Positions 23,480 through 33,700 of a stretch of 64,000 nt of DNA are shown piece by piece. Each line of letters begins with the position of its first letter. Positions within the stretch are counted from its first letter, which is position 1. The stretch spans positions 1,553,665 through 1,617,664 of the forward strand of contig JAHWDD010000003.1 of NCBI GenBank assembly GCA_023897205.1, read 5' to 3'. Below the pieces are notes generated by a model. It was not told the origin of the DNA, searched no databases, and saw nothing but the letters and a program-made list of their open reading frames with translations. Made by a program: the position numbers and the translations under genes. The DNA comes from Exophiala sp. HKRS030 (taxonomy: Eukaryota > Ascomycota > Eurotiomycetes > Chaetothyriales > Herpotrichiellaceae).

Positions 23480-25528
23480 CTAGATCCAGTCACTGCCACC
23501 TGGTCCTGTTCCTGGCACCGGCAAAGGCGAGTCTTCCCGTGTTTGTCCGGAACTAACCTGGCGTGTAGTGTCTTGACCTTGGCTTGTCGAACCAAAACCG
23601 GAATTGCGAACCAATGTCATGTCATTGTCCCAGACATCGTCGTCCCATTGCTCAATACGAATCTTGGGTCTGATGGTGGGGGATATGGTGCTGCGAGTCT
23701 CTTGAACATCTTCACTGGACATGAAGTTGCGACTGGCGTCGAATGCAGGTGATCGTCGTGGTCCAAAGTCCGAAAAGGTGCGTTTGAGTGGTGGTGGAAC
23801 CAAGTTGAAGGACGACGCATCTAAATACCCAGTGTGCAAATCCCACTCGTCAATTTTCGACTTCAGATCATCCATAGAACCGCTCCGTCCGTGCTTCTGC
23901 TTGTCTACCAACGCATCGGTACGATGATTGGGCACAGTCAGATGGTTTGAGTCGGGGAACATCCCACCCAGGCCTGGACTTCCAGCGGAGCTCATACCTC
24001 TGGTCTCGCGGCTATATGTGCTGCTCGCATAATGACTCTGCTTACTCTGAGTCCCTCCGAGCATCGGCTTGAACACTGTAGATAGGGAAGAAGCGGACTG
24101 TCGCGGCATCAAGTCCCGTTTCTTCGTCACCGGCATCACGTCGAGAGTGCGAATTGGGTTCATGCGCTTGCCAAAGACATTTGCAGGAGATAACTTCTTA
24201 CTCAAACGGTTGATTGCTGTGGAATGTTCAAGCTGCTGGGATGACACGAGCTTGGTTGGAGATGGAAGAGCGGAGGAGCTAGGAGTTCTTCTGCGGCTTC
24301 GAAGTCCTGGATTCGCAGTCGGTCGGTCACCCATATGATCTGCAGCTTCGAATTGAGACGTAAGAGTCGGAGGCGAGGGTATCGAAGCCACAGGGGAAGT
24401 TTGCGGAGTTGAAGAATGGCCAGATGTAGTGAAAGGATTGGAAGCAGGTGTCCAGCCTCTTTTGGGAAGGCAAACTTGAGAGTCTTCATTGCTGGCGGTC
24501 TGGTCGAGACGCTGCCTTATATCTGCGACAGGGGTTTCAGGTCTTGTAAGAGGTGCGGATCGACTAAGACTGCCTTGGTTTCTCGCATTCATACCAGCAT
24601 AATGACTTAAAAACTTTCGTTCTTCATTGGACTGGTGACTGCGCTCATACATGGGTTCGCCCGTGCGGCTTAGAGTCATCAATTCTTCAGTATTCCCTTG
24701 AGCCTGGTGCAAATCCTCGGTGAAAGGGTGGCCATGAGTAGTTCCCAAGCTAGGTGCTTCTGTGGAAAGAGGGCCTCCAGTAGTGCCACGTTTCGGACAA
24801 CGGGTATTGAACATTTTGGCGGCAGTCAAGCGGCAGTCGCGTTGCTCGAGTTCCTGCAAGAGTTTGCCGGGGTGTATGAGTCCACCTTTTCGGCTGAGTC
24901 CTGGAGCAGGGAGCGGGAACTTTTCCAATTGTCTTGTCAACGGTGGTGGTCTTCCAGCTGGCCGAGGTTTCAGATGAATCGGTTCTGGAACAGGCAGGAT
25001 GTACTCGTGCAAGCCGTTGAGCCCAGTCGCAATCTTTTGGTTCGGGATATCTTTATTCTTCCAATAAACCTCACTATACCCGCTATCAACGCCACATCGT
25101 GGTGGTAGAGGGACTCTTGCCGGAGTGAACAAGCCATCGCTGCCATTGACAGACTGATCCACAAGGTATGTCTGAGAGTATGGAGATGGGATAGGCACGT
25201 AGCCGAATGTTCTCAAAGGAGTAGGGCGGGAGGGGAAAGGTGACTCGGTTCTCGGATCATATCGTGGCACGCTTTTCTTCGGTTTCTTGACGATACTGCG
25301 AAGGAGTGTAGGGTGGCTCGGAAAGTGAGGGTTGTTTCTTCTCTCGCGGAGATGAAGCAGATAGTCCTCCGAGTATTGAACCGGCTTTTTCTTGCGCAAT
25401 TTTGGCAGGAGAATGCCCCAGATGAGGATGCCGAGGACAACGAGGACAGTAACCACGCCCAAGATAATGGCAATGCTGATTCCTGTGTTGTCGCGTCGCT
25501 GCAACGACCTGGAATTTACTGGAGCCAT
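23480..25528 (-). CDS. single-pass membrane protein, unknown function
   Basis: I do not recognise this protein. It is one exon of 682 aa from the ATG at 25528. The frame is open about 17 codons further upstream but has no ATG there. Residues 1-16 form a short polar N-terminus with an Arg-Arg pair. Residues 17-40 (ISIAIILGVVTVLVVLGILIWG) are one strong membrane helix, followed by PKLRKKK, so the large C-terminal part is probably cytosolic. The juxtamembrane part contains Pro-rich blocks such as SPFPSRPTPLRTFGYVPIP and RPPPLTRQLEKFPLPAP. The remainder is Ser/Thr/Pro-rich and disordered, ending in acidic and Gly-rich sequence. There is no enzymatic motif. The layout resembles fungal plasma-membrane scaffold or sensor-like proteins, but the exposed part is too short for a classical WSC/Mid2 sensor. 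Confidence 0.75.
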   Translation of the reverse strand: MAPVNSRSLQRRDNTGISIAIILGVVTVLVVLGILIWGILLPKLRKKKPVQYSEDYLLHLRERRNNPHFPSHPTLLRSIVKKPKKSVPRYDPRTESPFPSRPTPLRTFGYVPIPSPYSQTYLVDQSVNGSDGLFTPARVPLPPRCGVDSGYSEVYWKNKDIPNQKIATGLNGLHEYILPVPEPIHLKPRPAGRPPPLTRQLEKFPLPAPGLSRKGGLIHPGKLLQELEQRDCRLTAAKMFNTRCPKRGTTGGPLSTEAPSLGTTHGHPFTEDLHQAQGNTEELMTLSRTGEPMYERSHQSNEERKFLSHYAGMNARNQGSLSRSAPLTRPETPVADIRQRLDQTASNEDSQVCLPKRGWTPASNPFTTSGHSSTPQTSPVASIPSPPTLTSQFEAADHMGDRPTANPGLRSRRRTPSSSALPSPTKLVSSQQLEHSTAINRLSKKLSPANVFGKRMNPIRTLDVMPVTKKRDLMPRQSASSLSTVFKPMLGGTQSKQSHYASSTYSRETRGMSSAGSPGLGGMFPDSNHLTVPNHRTDALVDKQKHGRSGSMDDLKSKIDEWDLHTGYLDASSFNLVPPPLKRTFSDFGPRRSPAFDASRNFMSSEDVQETRSTISPTIRPKIRIEQWDDDVWDNDMTLVRNSGFGSTSQGQDTTRQVSSGQTREDSPLPVPGTGPGGSDWI

Positions 25529-25980
25529 CGCTGGGTCTCGGCGAGCTTGAAGACCATCACAGACTGCGCGATGCGACACTGTGATATCGTCGCTTATGTC
25601 GTCAATGATGATGATGTCGCCAGCGCAAGTGAGAACATGTCAGGGTGTGGGATAAGCAAGAAACTGGGGGGAGGTCAGAGGTAAGATGCACCGCGACAGG
25701 AAGTGAGAGACAAGTGAAGCTTTAATCGCAAGTGAAGTACTGCCCAACAATGTTTGCATCTGCACCAAAACCATCAATGGGAAGGGACAGCACATCTTTG
25801 ATCCAGCTCCTTTTTTCTTACATTGTTGAACAGAAATATTAGTCTTTGACGATTCTCACCACCTCTTAGTTCTCATTTGTTTCTCACAATGTCACTTGAT
25901 CTCAGATTGGGAAGTCAATGACCACAATGAGCGTGGCCATCTGCAAGCCCTTCAAGTTGTTGTTACAACTCCTCCCTTCC
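25529..25980. other. intergenic
   Basis: Upstream region of the membrane-protein gene, between it and the end of sec39; nothing identifiable. A short upstream exon of the membrane-protein gene cannot be excluded. Confidence 0.45.
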
Positions 25981-28677
25981 TCACTCAGATCCGTGTCCCT
26001 GATCCACTCGGTCCACTCGATCCTGTGGTTGTGCACCGAGCACCCATCCTAGTCCGCTCACCAAGTTATTCGTGACCATGTTGGCGACCATGTCTCGTTT
26101 CCTTGTCCTCCCACCCTCGAGTTCCGAGGCCGATGATGTACTCTCTCCAAAACCACCCTCCGATTCTTGAGCCCCTTCCCTGATTTTCAGATCTCTCAGA
26201 CCTCCAGCACCAAGTGGAAAGGCGGCGCTTTTCCTTAAAGCAGTGGCTGCGCCTCTAGCAACATCAAACAAGCCCATTGGTGCTTCTTCTTCGTACGAAG
26301 GTCCGGCGCGGGAAGCTGGCCACGTCCGACGCGCCATCGTCCGCTTCGTTTCATCCCTATCTGCATCACGATCCTCGAGTCCGAAACCCCCAGGGAGTGC
26401 TGCATCTGCTCTGGCATCAAAAGAACGCTCTTCCTCCACCGCCTGCGACTTTAGCCCCTCCATCTCTTCCTCGTACCGCCGCCAGGTGGCCAGAATACCA
26501 GACAATGCTTCCCCTGAAGGGGCTAGCATTAGAGCTCGAGAGAGAAGTTCCATGCGTTGAGCCAGACTATCTATTTGTGAGCTCAAATTCTTCGGGGATA
26601 CGCTGGGTCGGAATTTTCCAGCCGCATAGGCAGCGCGCCACGAGACATCATCGGCAACATTGGATATTGGAGATGCGGTCGAAGATGACAAACGCGTCGT
26701 GATATAGGCGTAGGCTGTGTCAAAGTCGTTGGCGGCAAGGGCGGCCATGATAGCATGATAGGTAATTCTCTGTTCAGCATCAGACGCACGAAGTTCGACA
26801 GGGTCAAGTTCTTGTGCCAACGATCCCCTACTCGGTAAGTGAGCTCGAACAAGGTTCCTTCCAATCTCCAACAAATCATCCAGCTTGGTATAAGCTTTCG
26901 AATCTTGCTCCAAGACCTTTTCCAACAATGTTAATGGATCCTTCTGCACGCGGATAGCCACAGGTCTGAAAGGCACGCCATGTTGTAAGGTCAGGTGGTA
27001 GAATGACAGACTGTGTGTCGCTCTAATCAAGTGCTCAATATCAGCCATGGCGGTAGACTGTGGGAAGTCTGTTCTAAAGGCTCGCAGGATCTCGTTTGAT
27101 CTCTTCATGCCACCGCGGTCCTTGTTGCCATTACTGGCATTGTCGTAAGCATCATAAATAGCAGCAACTATGCGAGCCTCGACGTCCGAAGTGGCTAATG
27201 GAGATGCGTGAGAGTTGATGTAGACCTCTTTAACAATAGTATATTGTGCTGCGTTGAGAAGAGCATCCAAGACTTGCATTTCAACGTACTTGACGGATAG
27301 CTGTCGGAGATATGCCGGACCCTGGTCAGGCGTAGTCACTGGATTGCATGACCAAGATTGGCACCAGAGCAGGTCAAGACGCATAGAGCGCCAGTCGATC
27401 TCCTTACGAGTCTGGCGGGGAATTTGCTGGAGGATACGCCGGAGTTCGTCCTTGTGTCGCCGCTCTGAGCCGAAGATGGACGTTCGAGCAATTTCACCAA
27501 ATGAAGACGCCAATCCTAACTCCGTCAGAAGCGAAGCTGTAGCTAACACGCCTCCCACAAAGTGAGTCGAGGACTCTGTAACGTGCGTGAAATGATTCGT
27601 CTTTTTGGAGAGGGAAGCAGGGAGCAGGTCGAAATCTTGCAAATTCCGCACAAAAGATTCGTCCAATGACACATTCGGTCTGGATGTTGACAGATTCGCC
27701 ATCATGAGTCCTGTAAGCTTAACAGCCTTCGACAGAACATCCCAAGATATCGTGAGAGTATCTCGGGAGCTTTCTGGGCAGCTATAGATGATGGCGAGAC
27801 CTGCTCGAGCATAATTGGCGATTGACTCTGGCACCTCTTGCTCTTCTGGAGGACCATTCCATTCCACGAATGTCTTTGCTGCAACCGCAAAATCCTTCAG
27901 GCCTTCATTGATCAACCACTCGTTCACGTACTCCCATGGTTGTTCCTCCTGATCTGAGTCCTCAGTTGTATGATCGATCCGCCTTCTTTTTGTTTGGCTG
28001 GCTCCTGCCACCCAGGGTGCGACAACATGATTCAGGTCTCTTGCAATGTCGAATGCATTACGTGTTCTTCTGGCACACTGAAGAAGTGAGCTCACACCTT
28101 CTTGGACTGTCATATTCTCGAGGTCTTGGAGTCGTATAACATCGTCCGATTCCGGGTAGAAGTCATATTGAAGTCGAAGTATAGGGACAAGGTTGGTCTC
28201 GTACCAGGACTTGAGATCAGGACTAAGCGTGACGAATTGTTCAATAAACGCCGTGAGAGGTTGTAACGTGCCACCCAGCCCTTCTAGTCGTCTGGCCCAT
28301 TCAATTACGAAGCTGGCTAGACCGTCATCAGTGTCTTGAGGAGCGTGTTCAGGAATAAATTGGAGCCTCAGGATTCGGCACTGTCGAATGGCATCGTTTT
28401 GCGAAAGTGACGATATTAAGGGATTGACGCTGATGCTTGGATGGCTTTCCGAATCCGTCTGTCCACCATTTAAGCCCTTGAGGAAATCGACAAGAGGTGT
28501 CTGGTCCGGTGAGTCGACGGGGTAGAAGGATAGCACGAGGCGGTATACTATAGTTCGCGAGAGCACGTTTGGAAACCGAGCGAGGAGGACCTGGAGAGCC
28601 TGGAGATCTCCATTTGAGGTCTGTTCAACGGCAAGAAGGAGAACATGAGCGTCTGACAGCTTGTTCAGACTGGCCAT
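25981..28677 (-). CDS. sec39: Sec39-domain protein (Dsl1/NRZ tethering complex)
   Basis: Peripheral ER protein of the Dsl1 tethering complex, which captures COPI vesicles returning from the Golgi. It is a single exon of 898 aa. The whole protein is an alpha-helical solenoid, as expected for Sec39/NBAS. The start MASLNKLSDAHVLLLAVEQT leads into the Sec39 domain, which covers about residues 10-760. The C-terminus has MGLFDVARGAATALRKSAAFPL and RKRDMVANMVTNNLVSGLGWVLGA, a tail that I recall from filamentous fungal Sec39 proteins. Length fits the mould proteins, which are longer than yeast Sec39. The gene is divergent from the NDUFS5 gene, 298 bp away. The family call rests on recalled tail motifs and overall architecture. 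Confidence 0.82.
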   Translation of the reverse strand: MASLNKLSDAHVLLLAVEQTSNGDLQALQVLLARFPNVLSRTIVYRLVLSFYPVDSPDQTPLVDFLKGLNGGQTDSESHPSISVNPLISSLSQNDAIRQCRILRLQFIPEHAPQDTDDGLASFVIEWARRLEGLGGTLQPLTAFIEQFVTLSPDLKSWYETNLVPILRLQYDFYPESDDVIRLQDLENMTVQEGVSSLLQCARRTRNAFDIARDLNHVVAPWVAGASQTKRRRIDHTTEDSDQEEQPWEYVNEWLINEGLKDFAVAAKTFVEWNGPPEEQEVPESIANYARAGLAIIYSCPESSRDTLTISWDVLSKAVKLTGLMMANLSTSRPNVSLDESFVRNLQDFDLLPASLSKKTNHFTHVTESSTHFVGGVLATASLLTELGLASSFGEIARTSIFGSERRHKDELRRILQQIPRQTRKEIDWRSMRLDLLWCQSWSCNPVTTPDQGPAYLRQLSVKYVEMQVLDALLNAAQYTIVKEVYINSHASPLATSDVEARIVAAIYDAYDNASNGNKDRGGMKRSNEILRAFRTDFPQSTAMADIEHLIRATHSLSFYHLTLQHGVPFRPVAIRVQKDPLTLLEKVLEQDSKAYTKLDDLLEIGRNLVRAHLPSRGSLAQELDPVELRASDAEQRITYHAIMAALAANDFDTAYAYITTRLSSSTASPISNVADDVSWRAAYAAGKFRPSVSPKNLSSQIDSLAQRMELLSRALMLAPSGEALSGILATWRRYEEEMEGLKSQAVEEERSFDARADAALPGGFGLEDRDADRDETKRTMARRTWPASRAGPSYEEEAPMGLFDVARGAATALRKSAAFPLGAGGLRDLKIREGAQESEGGFGESTSSASELEGGRTRKRDMVANMVTNNLVSGLGWVLGAQPQDRVDRVDQGHGSE

Positions 28678-28975
28678 ACTGTCAAGATGGTGGCAGCATT
28701 TTGCGATGATCCAGTTGCTGTACCTAGTGATGGAAGGGGAAATAAAGTAAAGATGCTACGTGGAAACACGTCAAGTTTCTCCGCAGCGCAGGCTGGCGAG
28801 GCTTGCTACAGTATGTACGGTAAGAGTACGAATCATTCGCCCGCGTTGGAGATCCAAGCTTGGCCGCAGCTCCAACGACCTTCAATCACTTTACAGTTCA
28901 ACCCATTGTGACAACAACGAGCACCAATTCTCCTCCCGTGCATGATTGAAGCAAAGCACGAATTCATCTGTCAAC
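28678..28975. promoter_or_regulatory. divergent promoter, sec39 and NDUFS5-type gene
   Basis: Only 298 bp separate the two start codons, so both promoters and leaders lie here. It is a compact bidirectional promoter; no individual site is claimed. Confidence 0.55.
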
Positions 28976-29452
28976 ATGGCGTCTGGCTACGGCTTGACTG
29001 GTGGTATGTGGACCTTGAACCCTTGCTGTTGCAATTCACCCGCAGTCCGCCCTGAACAATCCCGAAGCTTCGTCGAACTGACCAGTCTCTCTTCCCAGGT
29101 GTCTCACGATGCTTTCCCTTCTGGCAAGAATACATGTCATGCTATGTGATCAATCAGAATGATCCCGAAGCGAGGAAACAGGGTGTCTGTGCGCCGCGAT
29201 TAGAAGATTATTACGAATGCCTACACCACAAGAAAGAGGTTGGTAGCATGATGATAAGTGCACGGGAATGGATGAAATGCTGACTAGGTTATTCCACAGT
29301 ATGCACGCGCAATGGCGATTCAAATAGCGCTCCGGAAAGCCCAAGCAGCAAGCCCTCGAGAGAATGCACCCAAGGTCGGGCAGATACAGAGTCTTGGTTT
29401 AATCGGCAAGGAGGACGAAACAAAGGCTATACTACAACCCAATGCATCATGA
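28976..29452 (+). CDS. NADH:ubiquinone oxidoreductase 15-kDa subunit (NDUFS5-like)
   Basis: Accessory subunit of mitochondrial complex I, imported to the intermembrane space by the disulfide relay. Three exons: 28976-29003, 29099-29238 and 29300-29452. Introns are 95 bp (GTATGT...CCCAG) and 61 bp (GTTGGT...CACAG); 106 aa. The start MASGYGLTGGVSRCFPFWQE is typical of fungal members. There are two CX9C motifs (C-FPFWQEYMS-C and C-APRLEDYYE-C), which make the twin-CX9C helical hairpin, followed by LHHKKE and PRENAPKVGQIQSLGLIGKE. Length and motif spacing match the family. The split first exon (28 nt) hides the gene from simple ORF scans. Confidence 0.93.
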
Positions 29453-30707
29453 ACAGAAGGGTAATACTCTGGATGGGATCGATCCCGGGGCGAATGGCAA
29501 TTGTCGTGGAGTAGAGAAAAGACTACGATATGTACATATGGAACAACGGGCAGGCGAACAAATGAACAAGAAATTATGCATCAATGGGATGGGCGCGATG
29601 ATAACGCAGCCTGCTAGGCATCACCTATCAGTGCACAAGGGCAGAGCAAAGTCTTTCTCCCCTTCAATAGGCCCAGGTCTCGACTAGCGACATCTACTGC
29701 CATCACGGAACTACCTGGATCAGACGATTTCTTGTTTGGGCATCGATCTCTACGAAGGGTGACGAGGCCATGTGTCATAATCGTCTGTATCTGATCAAGT
29801 TTCCAGGGTAGCATTCTAAAGGATTTATCGCATCATACTTGAAACATGATGGCCATCCCTTGTGTTTATGTTCTTGCAGTCTCCCTTGGCCGGTGAAAAT
29901 GTGATCGGGTGTGCAGTAGGAGAGCGATGTCCACACAAAGTATTCTTATTTCATACGGAGTACTGCGTCAGAGATTAATGAACTAGCTGAGGCAACTCTG
30001 TGAATCCGAGACTTGATAGTGGCATTTTGAAAAGGACAGGTGTAGGTGATCATTTAAAAAGGATGACTTGGCCACTTTTCTAGATATTCAGGACGGCCCA
30101 TATGGTAGCAAGCAGTGTGAACAAGGAACATGATAGATGACGACAAGGAACAGCAGTGATGATTGTACTTGGTACTTTGGCTGCTCCAGATGTCTGGACT
30201 CTACATATGTGGTGTATCAGGCTCCTTCCAGCGTGCCAAGCAGACACTTGTGAGAAAAAAGCTTGGTTTGGGATTAGCGTGGTGCGGGTGGATAACAAGC
30301 AGCGGCAGGAGCAATCAGAGGCCAGGGGCCCATGGGCAAGCGAGGATTTAAAGCCATACCAGACTCCTCCTCATAATCAACACGCCGCCAGTTTTCTGAA
30401 CCACTTGCTCCGACCCCGAACTGCCTGCAGCCCTTGAACGCCTTTCGCGAGGCTCTGGCACGATTCCTCACCACGATACCATATAATTTCACCCGTGCAC
30501 GTCGCCTTTTGTGCCCGCAACACACGCGTATTGATACTGGATTATTCCATCCTCCCCTCATCCCAATTTTCATTCGCCATCTGTGCGCTATCACGACATC
30601 ATCATCGCGAACGAGTGTAACTTGATCAGCGAATAATACTTGCATTATATGGCGCCGGCATTGTTAGTTGATTTGGTTGCGGCTGAATTGATTTCGCGCT
30701 GCCCAGC
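29453..30707. other. intergenic upstream of mot1
   Basis: About 1.25 kb with no supported gene. A TACGGAGTA motif is at 29954-29962. Plus-strand frames of 60-90 codons show no domain. The right end should hold the mot1 promoter and leader. Confidence 0.5.
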
Positions 30708-33700
30708 ATGGCCGCTTCAAGGTTTGACACTTCTTTTTCCATCCGTTCTGCTCCCCAGGATGACTAACTCTTTTGGTCCAGGCTCGATAGGCTAGTCACG
30801 TGAGTTGCCTCCCTTCTAAGACACACCATCTACAACACAGCATAGGCTGTTCTCCTTACTACAATCCCATCACTGACAACCCTCTTTTTTAGATTGCTGG
30901 ACAAGGGCAGCACACAACTAATACGAAACACTGCTGCTCAACAATTGGCTGATGTTCAGAAACAAAACCCAGACAATCTCTTTGCTCTGCTTGGGAGAGT
31001 GCTCCCGTACCTGCAGTCCAAGTCATGGGATACCCGCACAGCCGCCGCCAAAGCTCTTGGTGGCATTGTGGAAAATGCCGAAAAGTTCGATCCCAACTCC
31101 GACGATGCAGATACCAAGTCAGAGGAGATTAAGCCCGAGGACCCGAGCGTTAAGCTTGAGGACACGGGCACTGGAGCCGATGACCTGCTTCAACTGGCAA
31201 CCCTCGATATCAAGATGATTCTCAAACACGGCAAGAAGCTGCTTGGGAGTGCTGGAAAAGAATACGAGTATTCCATGGCCAACATGACTCCCGCTCAACG
31301 ACTGGCACATCAGAAACAGAATCTCACTGCCCGTCTAGGTCTCGGCGGTGAGTACATTGAGGAAGATCTGGTGAATGAACATGACTTTGCGGCCGGTTCC
31401 CAAGCCAAGGGAGCGCAGACACCCGGTTTGCCCCGCGTTGACACGAAGTCTGGTGCTGCTACACGACAAGATAGCTTGAACTCAGCATCTCCTTTCACGG
31501 CACTCTCGCCTTCAGAAAATAATGGACATGCTCTGTCTGAAGAGGCTGGATTGAGCAAACGACAACTCAATCAACTCAAACGCAAGAACAAATATGCTGC
31601 CAAAGCTGGTGCCAGTAAGATGCGTGTGGTCGACCTCTCGGTACGTCGCACGTCAGAGCCCAGTCAAACTCCAGTTTCTGCGACACCGCACGCAGTCAAG
31701 TTGAACGGGCACGACGAATCCAATGGAGATTCGACCCCAGACTATTTCTCCATCAAGCGAGAAGGGCCGGATGATGACACAGCACTCGTTTCCGAATTTA
31801 AAGGCGAAGATGTCTCGGAGAAGCCATTGATACAGCCAGATGAGGAACATGCGCGTGACTGGCCATTCGATGTCATGTGTGATTTTCTCTCCATCGACCT
31901 CTTTGATCCCAACTGGGAAATTCGGCATGGTGCTGCAATGGGGCTTAGGGAAGTGCTACGTGTACATGGCAAGGGTGCTGGGCGACGCTACGGCAAGACG
32001 AGAGCCGAAAATGATATTGCCAACAAACGCTGGCTGGATGATCTTGCCTGTCGTCTCCTATGCGTCCTAATGTTGGACCGCTTTGGTGACTATGTTTCCG
32101 ACACCGTCGTCGCCCCAATTCGCGAGTCGATAGGCCAGACACTGGGTGCTCTACTTACTCAGCTGCCTGATGAGACTGCTATTGCTGTTTACATGTTTTT
32201 ACAGCAGATGATTAATCAGACTGATACCGGACTGAAGCAACCCATCTGGGAGGTCTGCCACGGAGGCATGATCGGCCTTCGTTACTTCGTTGCAGTCCGG
32301 AAAGATCTTCTCCTTCAGCAGCCTGACCTCATTGATGGAGTAGTTTCCGCCGTGGTTCGGGGTCTTGCTCACCCTGACGACGATGTGAAGTCAGTTAGTG
32401 CCGCAACACTGGTTCCTATCGCTGGTGAACTTACGACAATGCGACCACAATCTTTGGGACAGCTCATCAGCGTGGTGTGGGATTGTTTACTCGACATGCA
32501 AGACGACCTCAGCGCCAGCACAGGTGCTGTGATGGACCTTTTAGCCACGCTTTGTTCATATGAACAAGTGGTGGACGCGATGCGTTCGAATGCAGAAGAA
32601 GACCCGGAGCAGTCATTTGAATCACTTGTGCCACGTCTCTACTTTTTCCTTAGGCACACTATAACAAGCGTGAGGATGGCGGTGCTGAAGGCGTTGGCGA
32701 CATTCCTGAATCTTTCACACTCTGGCAATATGGGCTGGGTCGGTGGCCGAGTCACTAGACTTATCTTTCAGAACATGCTGCTGGAGAGAAACGAAGGTGT
32801 ACTCTGGAAGTCTTTCGAAGTATGGCGAGCACTTGTTGCTTTCATGGACGGTCAAGGACTGCAGAATTTTGTCTCGAGTCTAGAGCCCCACATTATGGCA
32901 ATGATCAGGGCTGCGATCCAGCCTATCGGTCAACCACGAAGTCCGATTCCAATGGATACTTCACTTCTGATCAGGCCCTCAGGTGCAACGATGGCTGCAA
33001 TTTCATCAAAGCACCGAAGAACTTCGGAATCAGACCAACAACCAAAGAAGCGCAGAAAGTTAGAAAAGTCGGAGCCGGCCTCGGCCCAACAGCAGTCTCA
33101 CAACACGGATGGTCACATGTTGCATGGCGATGTTGAGCTGGTGGGCATGGAAGTCATGCTACGAACAAGAATAGCCTGCTCCGAAGCGCTCGGCCTCCTC
33201 CTGAGCAAACAGGATCAATCTATGATCACCACCTATTGGGCAAGTCTTGTGCCAGTTACCAGCTCCGAGAATTCCAGCTCGAGGCTCTTTTCTGCAATGG
33301 TCCTAGAAGAGCTTGCCAAGAATGAACCCTCCAAGCCTCCCAATACTCCTGCGATCCTAGCCGAGTTACAAAAGGCACTGGACGACGACGGCAGCAACTG
33401 GTACTCCGACATTGTGTCGTCCTTACAGGCTGCAAGAGGTCAATGTCAGGCTCTCGTGAGCGCATTCCAGAACAATGCCCATGTACCTCGGGATCGTCTG
33501 CCAGCAATAGCTGTAGTCTGCCAGGGGACCACTGGTGCGGGCCCTAAAGCATTTTCGCTTGAGGATGCCGAAAGGATTGTCACGACAGATTTCGACCGTT
33601 TACTCAAGGGCCTAACTCCTGCACAAAGAGTCTCAGGCGTACAGTATTTGAACGATGCCCGCGCGAACGCCAAGATAGCCGTGGACGAAGCACGAAAAGC

